DNA of 38,289 nucleotides from Ignavibacteriota bacterium (GTDB lineage Bacteria > Bacteroidota > Ignavibacteria > Tepidaquicellales > Tepidaquicellaceae): contig JAGQWH010000004.1 of NCBI GenBank assembly GCA_020437545.1, forward strand, positions 1 to 38,289, given 5' to 3'. Below are positions 33,484 to 38,289 of the stretch, piece after piece (position 1 is the first letter of the stretch; every line of letters begins with the position of its first letter). Under the pieces are notes generated by a model. It was not told where the DNA came from. It saw only the letters and a list, made by a program, of their open reading frames with translations, and ran no database searches. A program made the translations under genes and the position numbers.

Positions 33484-34812
33484 ATGCCAAATCCCACAGA
33501 AGTAGCAATATACAAACGTGACGGTTCATTATCGTTATATACAAGCTATGCCTCGGCAAGAGCTGATGCTGTTGATTTTGATCTGATACAGATCAGAGCA
33601 GATTTGAATGAAACGATTATATTAAAGGATAAAGTAGATATCTGGATAATGCCGGGAGTGGTGATAGACTATAATCCATCAGCACCAGGGCCAACAATTA
33701 CTGATAACAACGTAGATGTGGAAAGTAATATTTATGGAATGGGAATTATACAAAATACACGAAATAATAGCAGCTCTTTACTCAATACAATTTTAATTTC
33801 AAACTCAAACTCTAAAATATCCATAGATTGTGATTTGATTGAAAATGAGAGTCCAGGTTTAACAATATCTTGTATCTCATCGAATGCAGCTAAATTCTTT
33901 TTGAAATGCAATAATGTATTTAGTAAAAGAGGAGGTGCAATTTTTTTAAATAATAATAATTCAATTATTAACATTAATGTAACAAAAATTGAAACTGGAC
34001 TGGAAGGTGACTTTAATACAGGATCGACTGCAGTTATTTCCAGAGGAAGCGGTTTTATAAAAATAGATGAAATACTTTGCAGAAATTTAGGTCATTGTAT
34101 ATCTCACAGAGCCGGTACAATTACAGCAAATATAAAAAAAATGACAACAATCAATAATAGATCCGGAGTCATTTCAACTGTGCACTTAAATCAAGGTGAT
34201 AATAACCAGAAATTGATTTTATATTTTGATGAAATATCTAACTTAGCGGGAACAAACACTTCACTCTGTGGAATTGAAGTTTCACAGGGAACAGGAATAT
34301 TTATTGGACGAAAAGTCTATTCAGAAATTTTAAATGATACTGAAGGTGCGACAATTCAAATTGGAGGTACTTCAGTAAAAGGATTTATTAAGATAAATGA
34401 AATTATAAGTAAGAATAGCGGTGCATTAGTTTTGAATCAATTTACGAGTCAAATATTGGTTATTTCGAATTATATTGAAGGAAACAAAACGGGAGATGGT
34501 GGAGTTATTTTCAGTTATGATTCTGCAAACTTTGTTTTAAAAAATGCAACTGTAAGAAACGTAAATTCTGGATCTTCAGTCAAGGGAATCGGTTTATTTA
34601 AAAACTCCGGAAATGGAAATATACCTAACGTGGCATTTCAAAATGTAAAAATCATTTCCAATGGAGCAATAGTATATTATAATACTTCTACACCTGACAT
34701 TGAAATAAAAAATTATGGTTTGATAGGAAATAAAGATATAGAAGGAAATGTAATGTTAAAGGTAGGAACAGCGGATAATTTTGTATTTATCTTCAGCAAT
34801 GAACTTACTTAA
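33484..34812 (+). CDS. Leaderless parallel beta-helix-like protein, cassette 3
   Basis: 442 residues, close paralog of the protein at 30749. The N-terminal ~62 residues are nearly identical (M-P-N-P-T-E-V-A-I-Y-K-R-D-G-S-L-S-L), the body is diverged but keeps the same landmarks: T-I-T-D-N-N, I-Y-G-M-G-I-I-Q-N-T, I-D-E-I-L-C-R-N-L-G-H-C-I-S and L-I-L-Y-F-D-E-I. The R-N-L-G-H-C block is common to copies 2 and 3 and replaced by G-G-K-G-S-C in copy 1. The protein ends at F-I-F-S-N-E-L-T, like copy 1 (S-N-D-I-T). No signal peptide. It lies 26 bases after the cassette 2 propeller and 43 bases before the cassette 3 propeller, so one long transcript is likely. Function unknown; a beta-helix fold is inferred from the strand-turn pattern. 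Confidence 0.75.
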   Translation: MPNPTEVAIYKRDGSLSLYTSYASARADAVDFDLIQIRADLNETIILKDKVDIWIMPGVVIDYNPSAPGPTITDNNVDVESNIYGMGIIQNTRNNSSSLLNTILISNSNSKISIDCDLIENESPGLTISCISSNAAKFFLKCNNVFSKRGGAIFLNNNNSIININVTKIETGLEGDFNTGSTAVISRGSGFIKIDEILCRNLGHCISHRAGTITANIKKMTTINNRSGVISTVHLNQGDNNQKLILYFDEISNLAGTNTSLCGIEVSQGTGIFIGRKVYSEILNDTEGATIQIGGTSVKGFIKINEIISKNSGALVLNQFTSQILVISNYIEGNKTGDGGVIFSYDSANFVLKNATVRNVNSGSSVKGIGLFKNSGNGNIPNVAFQNVKIISNGAIVYYNTSTPDIEIKNYGLIGNKDIEGNVMLKVGTADNFVFIFSNELT

Positions 34813-34855
34813 TTTTAGAATATTCATCAATAATTTTTAATGGATCTTAATTTTT

Positions 34856-36139
34856 ATGAGTAGTTTTATAATCTTAATATTTTATTTAATCCTTAATCCA
34901 ACAATTTCCTATTCCCAGCTCGTACCTGAAGGTTGGTTTCAACAATTGAATCCGGTAAATAAAGATTTAAAATCGGTTACATTTGTAAATTCCCAAATAG
35001 GTTTTGCTTCAGGAGATTCCGGTGTAATTATTAAAACGACTAATGGAGGGACAAATTGGTTTCAACTTTCAAGCGGATCGACAGATGATTTAATAAAAAT
35101 CACTTTTACTTCAATAAATACCGGGTATGTTATTGGAACGGATAGTCTGATTATGAAAACTACAAACTCAGGATTAAGCTGGGTCCGACAAAATAGTAAC
35201 ACAAACAATTCTCTAACCTCGAGTTCTTTCATAAATGATGCAACTGGTTTTATTTCCGGTTTAAACCAAACTTTGTTAAAGACAACTAACGGAGGATCCA
35301 ATTGGAACAATTTAACTTTTCCTGAATCTTTAAATTTTTATTCCATATTTTTTATTAATAATTTAACCGGTTGGTTAAGTTCGGAAGATCCAAATTTGGT
35401 AGGTGATTCTGCATTAAGCATTTTTAAAACAACAAGCGGTGGTATAAACTGGTTTAAACAATATAAACATAATAGAGAGTTCTCACCTATGCTCCAGTTG
35501 CAATTTGCTGATTCATTGAATGGTTGGTCTGTTATTTATCTCAAGGCAGTCGATTTATCATATTTAATAAGAACAACAGACGGTGGGAATATCTGGACAG
35601 AATATCCATTGGGAAACAGCGGTAACTGGTGTTTATTTTTTATAAACCAGGAAAAAGGCTGGGCAGCTGGTCCTCAAAATAGAATAAGAAGGACAACAAA
35701 TGGGGGAGAATCCTGGATCAATTCTATTGCACTCCCCGCTTCAATAAATTATTTTTCAAATTACTTTGCGGATTCATTAGTTGGATGGACAGTTGGAGCA
35801 AATGGAATTATCCTCAAAACCACTACAGGCGGAGTTCTTACCGGCTTCTCAAATACAACTTCTGAAATTCCTGACAACTATTCTCTATCGCAAAACTACC
35901 CAAACCCATTCAACCCAAACACAATTATAAATTATAAATGTTCAATGTTCAATTATATTTCACTTAAAGTTTATGATATACTAGGGAATGAAGTTGCGAC
36001 TTTAATAAATGAAAATATACCTGCAGGTAGTTATGATGTTCAGTTTAATGGAGCTGATTATCCAAGCGGAATTTATTTTTATTCCTTTATTATTGACGGA
36101 AATGTAGCGAATACAAAACGTATGGTGCTGCTAAAATAG
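34856..36139 (+). CDS. Secreted YCF48/BNR-type beta-propeller with T9SS tail, cassette 3
   Basis: 427 residues with a signal peptide (F-I-I-L-I-F-Y-L-I-L-N-P-T-I-S-Y-S-Q). About seven propeller repeats carry K-T-T-N-G-G-T-N-W or similar and F-V-N-S-Q-I-G-F or G-W turns. The final block (F-A-D-S-L-V-G-W-T-V-G, then G-F-S-N-T-T-S-E-I-P-D) matches the propeller at 32147. The T9SS-like domain runs from N-Y-P-N-P-F-N-P-N-T to K-R-M-V-L-L-K. Compared with 32147, its sorting domain has a different central segment (K-C-S-M-F-N-Y-I-S-L-K-V-Y-D-I-L-G), so module exchange has affected even the tail. It is the last gene of the plus-strand array. A short 7-bp repeat, not a hairpin terminator, follows before the convergent phosphoesterase gene. 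Confidence 0.8.
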   Translation: MSSFIILIFYLILNPTISYSQLVPEGWFQQLNPVNKDLKSVTFVNSQIGFASGDSGVIIKTTNGGTNWFQLSSGSTDDLIKITFTSINTGYVIGTDSLIMKTTNSGLSWVRQNSNTNNSLTSSSFINDATGFISGLNQTLLKTTNGGSNWNNLTFPESLNFYSIFFINNLTGWLSSEDPNLVGDSALSIFKTTSGGINWFKQYKHNREFSPMLQLQFADSLNGWSVIYLKAVDLSYLIRTTDGGNIWTEYPLGNSGNWCLFFINQEKGWAAGPQNRIRRTTNGGESWINSIALPASINYFSNYFADSLVGWTVGANGIILKTTTGGVLTGFSNTTSEIPDNYSLSQNYPNPFNPNTIINYKCSMFNYISLKVYDILGNEVATLINENIPAGSYDVQFNGADYPSGIYFYSFIIDGNVANTKRMVLLK

Positions 36140-36226
36140 TCAAACGCGATCTGACAAAGGCAGAGCCATACATCAGATTAGAAAGATGAAGTAAATTTTT
36201 TATATTTTCAGCCAGAAGACGATCGA

Positions 36227-36254
36227 AATTCTTAATTCTTAATTCTTAATTCTA
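36227..36254 (+). repeat. Short 7-bp tandem repeat between convergent genes
   Basis: Three perfect copies of AATTCTT and a fourth, AATTCTA, ending 6 bases before the stop codon of the minus-strand gene at 36261. Confidence 0.85.
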
Positions 36255-36260
36255 TAAAAC

Positions 36261-38039
36261 TCACTTTTTCAATATAATCGGATTCTCGATCAGTTCCGCA
36301 CCCGAACCATCTTCCGGAACTATGTAAGACTTTATATTATCTTTTTCTATATCATGCTTGTTCCTGTTACGCCACTTACGCGCGACCTTTTCTATCTTCA
36401 CAGGATAGATCGTAAGCGTTCCGTCTTCATCAATATGAAGTCTGAGGAAATTCTTGTAATCCTGAATCTTCAATGCAGAGAAAGCTTCTTCGTTATGCCT
36501 TCCGAAAAAATACATCGAGCTGAAAAGATAAATTCCCATAACACATGATCCCGCGATCCAGCCAAGTATTAAGACCATTGATACGGCGGACAGGAACTGG
36601 AACAACTGATTCTCCGGAAATAGATATACAGCAAGATACAGACTTCCCCAGCCTATGTAGAATATGCATATCAGATGTGCGGTAAAATGAAGCGTTCCTC
36701 CGATCCATTTGTAAATTGTTGAATGCGTATCGGTAAAAGTAATGAATATTATAAAGATTGTTAACAGCCAGAGAGCAACAAAAGGGTTATCCCTGAACGC
36801 TTTTGCAGTGAGATAAAATGTATCAAGGAACCCGGTGGGAACCTGATAGTTTATCGCCGCTCCCACCATCCAGACGGTGAACAGATAAAGGACAGCTGTT
36901 ACGATCCCGAAACCCGGATTGATGAAAAGAAATAGCAGATCTCTGAATGTAAGTTTTTTTGATGTTTCAATATCCGGGTAACTTTCTTTCAGAGCGAACC
37001 GGCGTTTTGTTTTCTTATTAATGCCGTAATTTTCTGTTATCAGAGAAACATCAATATCATTCGTCGGATGCATGAATGCTCCGCCACCGCCTGCTATTAT
37101 CTTCTGCACCCGGTGTCCTTTTTCAATATCACCGGTTTCCTCATGCCTTCTGTAATGGTGAAGATCTCCGGAAAGAAATACTTTCACGTCAATATTTTTC
37201 TTTGCAAGTATCTCATCCTGAAGATAGATCAGATCACTTTCGTCATATGGTTCGTTGAACTTTTTGTATTTATGTGCATAGATCCAGGTCGGCTGGGAGG
37301 TACAAAGGATCACGCGGTCTCCTTTTTCCATGTGATTTTCACAGACATATCTGAAATATTCTATCTGCGGCGTATCAATATCAGACTGTAGCTGTCCGTC
37401 AGAACCGAAGAGCCACCAGCCTGAAGTAAGCTTCAGCGCGAAGTAACTCCTTCGCTGCAGTGATATCCAGCCCGCGAAATACCTGTTAAGCTCGGAACAG
37501 AATATTTTTGAAAATGCAGAAAGCCCGTCATACCAGTCGTGATTTCCGGGAATTGCAAAGACATGAGGCTTATGTTCCGGTGTGTCATCCCCGAATGCCG
37601 TCTGAAACGGAACTATAAGTCTTTTGTGATAAGCATCTTTGCTAGGTGTAGGATAAACTTCATCACCACCAAAAACCAGTACTTCACCGCGCTTGGTATT
37701 GAATGATTTACTATCGCCTTTTAATGTAAGCTCAGGATTGGAAGCGTAATAAGCAACAGAGTAAGTAGAATTCCAGCCGTCTCCTGTATCTGAAACATAA
37801 TCGAGCCACATTTCCTTTCTTGGATTATCTGTATCAACAACGGGAGATCCGTCAATATCTTTATAATGAAAACTGTAATCATAAAAGTCTTTTCCTGCGG
37901 ATGATAAAGCCTGAATTATCCTTTTGTCAGTCTGCTCACCAATGATGGTAGAAAAAATTACTTTTATGCCTGTTGATGCCAGTTGCTTAACATCAAACCA
38001 CCGGACCATAGGCATTCGTTTTATATCTTTGAGCTTCAT
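36261..38039 (-). CDS. Membrane-anchored calcineurin-like metallophosphoesterase
   Basis: 592 residues. The N-terminal ~340 residues are a calcineurin-like phosphoesterase domain with the metal-binding blocks V-S-D-T-G-D-G-W (near 84), F-G-G-D-E-V-Y-P (123-130), I-P-G-N-H-D-W-Y-D-G (163-172), and G-D-L-H-H-Y (291-296). A glycine loop G-G-G-G-A-F-M-H-P-T (317-326) holds a further His. All expected ligands for a two-metal centre appear present. Residues ~370-530 contain four or five membrane helices (for example F-V-A-L-W-L-L-T-I-F-I-I-F-I), then a soluble ~60-residue tail. There is no N-terminal signal peptide, so the catalytic domain is probably cytoplasmic. The substrate (phosphate ester, nucleotide or lipid) is unknown. 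Codon use is GC-richer than the adjacent cassette array. It is convergent with the array and stands alone. Confidence 0.85.
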   Translation of the reverse strand: MKLKDIKRMPMVRWFDVKQLASTGIKVIFSTIIGEQTDKRIIQALSSAGKDFYDYSFHYKDIDGSPVVDTDNPRKEMWLDYVSDTGDGWNSTYSVAYYASNPELTLKGDSKSFNTKRGEVLVFGGDEVYPTPSKDAYHKRLIVPFQTAFGDDTPEHKPHVFAIPGNHDWYDGLSAFSKIFCSELNRYFAGWISLQRRSYFALKLTSGWWLFGSDGQLQSDIDTPQIEYFRYVCENHMEKGDRVILCTSQPTWIYAHKYKKFNEPYDESDLIYLQDEILAKKNIDVKVFLSGDLHHYRRHEETGDIEKGHRVQKIIAGGGGAFMHPTNDIDVSLITENYGINKKTKRRFALKESYPDIETSKKLTFRDLLFLFINPGFGIVTAVLYLFTVWMVGAAINYQVPTGFLDTFYLTAKAFRDNPFVALWLLTIFIIFITFTDTHSTIYKWIGGTLHFTAHLICIFYIGWGSLYLAVYLFPENQLFQFLSAVSMVLILGWIAGSCVMGIYLFSSMYFFGRHNEEAFSALKIQDYKNFLRLHIDEDGTLTIYPVKIEKVARKWRNRNKHDIEKDNIKSYIVPEDGSGAELIENPIILKK

Positions 38040-38100
38040 TATTTACTGTTAATTTTTTGTAAGATAATGATTGAGATTTTTAACTTCACGTTAGATTTTA

Positions 38101-38148
38101 GTTAATTGGTTAATTAGTTAATTGGTTAATTGGTTAATTGGTAAATTG
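38101..38148 (+). repeat. 8-bp tandem repeat, six copies
   Basis: GTTAATTG, GTTAATTA, GTTAATTG three times, then GTAAATTG. It lies 61 bases upstream of the phosphoesterase start at 38039, in what would be its promoter region. Confidence 0.9.
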
Positions 38149-38206
38149 GTTATTTTGTTTTCCACCGATGTGGAGTGTTCAGTTTTCAGAACAATAGTTA
38201 AAAATT

Positions 38207-38289
38207 ACCTAATACCTAATACCTAATACCTAATACCTAATACCTAATACCTAATACCTAATACCTAATACCTAATACCTAATACCTAA
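38207..38289 (+). repeat. 7-bp tandem repeat array running off the window end
   Basis: About 11.9 perfect copies of ACCTAAT from 38207 to the last base, with no sequence variation among copies. The array continues beyond the window, so its full length is unknown. The 38149-38206 spacer before it shows nothing recognisable. Confidence 0.95.

Noticed and set aside
38207-38289. Linear replicon telomere
   Set aside because: The unit is 7 bases and resembles eukaryotic telomeres only superficially; similar short arrays occur inside the window, and bacterial telomeres are not built this way.

Overview
The window is AT-rich bacterial DNA, most likely from an Ignavibacteria-type member of the Bacteroidota/Chlorobiota (FCB) group. 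The main evidence is seven secreted proteins that end in a type IX-secretion-like C-terminal domain opening with N-Y-P-N-P-F-N-P and closing with a T-K-x-M-x-L-x-K-like tail (a few with R-K or K-K before the M). Shine-Dalgarno sequences are mostly absent but appear before some secreted-protein genes. I see no rRNA, tRNA, CRISPR array or insertion sequence. The taxonomic placement is inference from these protein families.

Layout. 1-7676: the start of a secreted protein gene (minus strand), then three paralogous ~493-aa helical-repeat proteins of unknown function, interrupted by a secreted dockerin-tailed protein and a large compound palindrome. 7801-11872: a short protein made of four 17-residue repeats, a strong terminator, then two paralogous radical SAM enzymes with a non-standard cysteine spacing flanking a secreted META-domain protein. 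This looks like a multi-core RiPP (modified peptide) locus and is the best candidate for an undescribed system. 11873-12712: a 39-codon scar that fuses the start of hicA to the end of hicB, then a DinB-like gene. 12817-26310: secreted T9SS-type proteins mixed with a TMEM175-like channel, a TMTC-like glycosyltransferase with TPRs, a membrane protein, a secreted metalloprotease-like protein and a distant relative of the 493-aa family. 26328-27540: an orphan TrpF-like enzyme and a small conserved protein behind a perfect 9-bp inverted repeat.

27780-36139 is one plus-strand array of three consecutive two-gene cassettes. Each cassette is a leaderless beta-helix-like protein followed by a secreted beta-propeller protein with a T9SS tail. 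The first beta-helix gene carries a single-base frameshift. The beta-helix N-termini and propeller C-termini are strongly conserved between copies while the bodies have diverged. 36261-38039 holds a membrane-anchored calcineurin-like phosphoesterase on the minus strand. The window ends inside a 7-bp tandem repeat.

A recurring theme is short tandem repeats (7-9 bp units) in intergenic spacers, two of them directly before the radical SAM start codons. A second theme is paralog families with conserved ends and divergent middles. No function has been tested for any gene here; family names rest on motifs read by eye.
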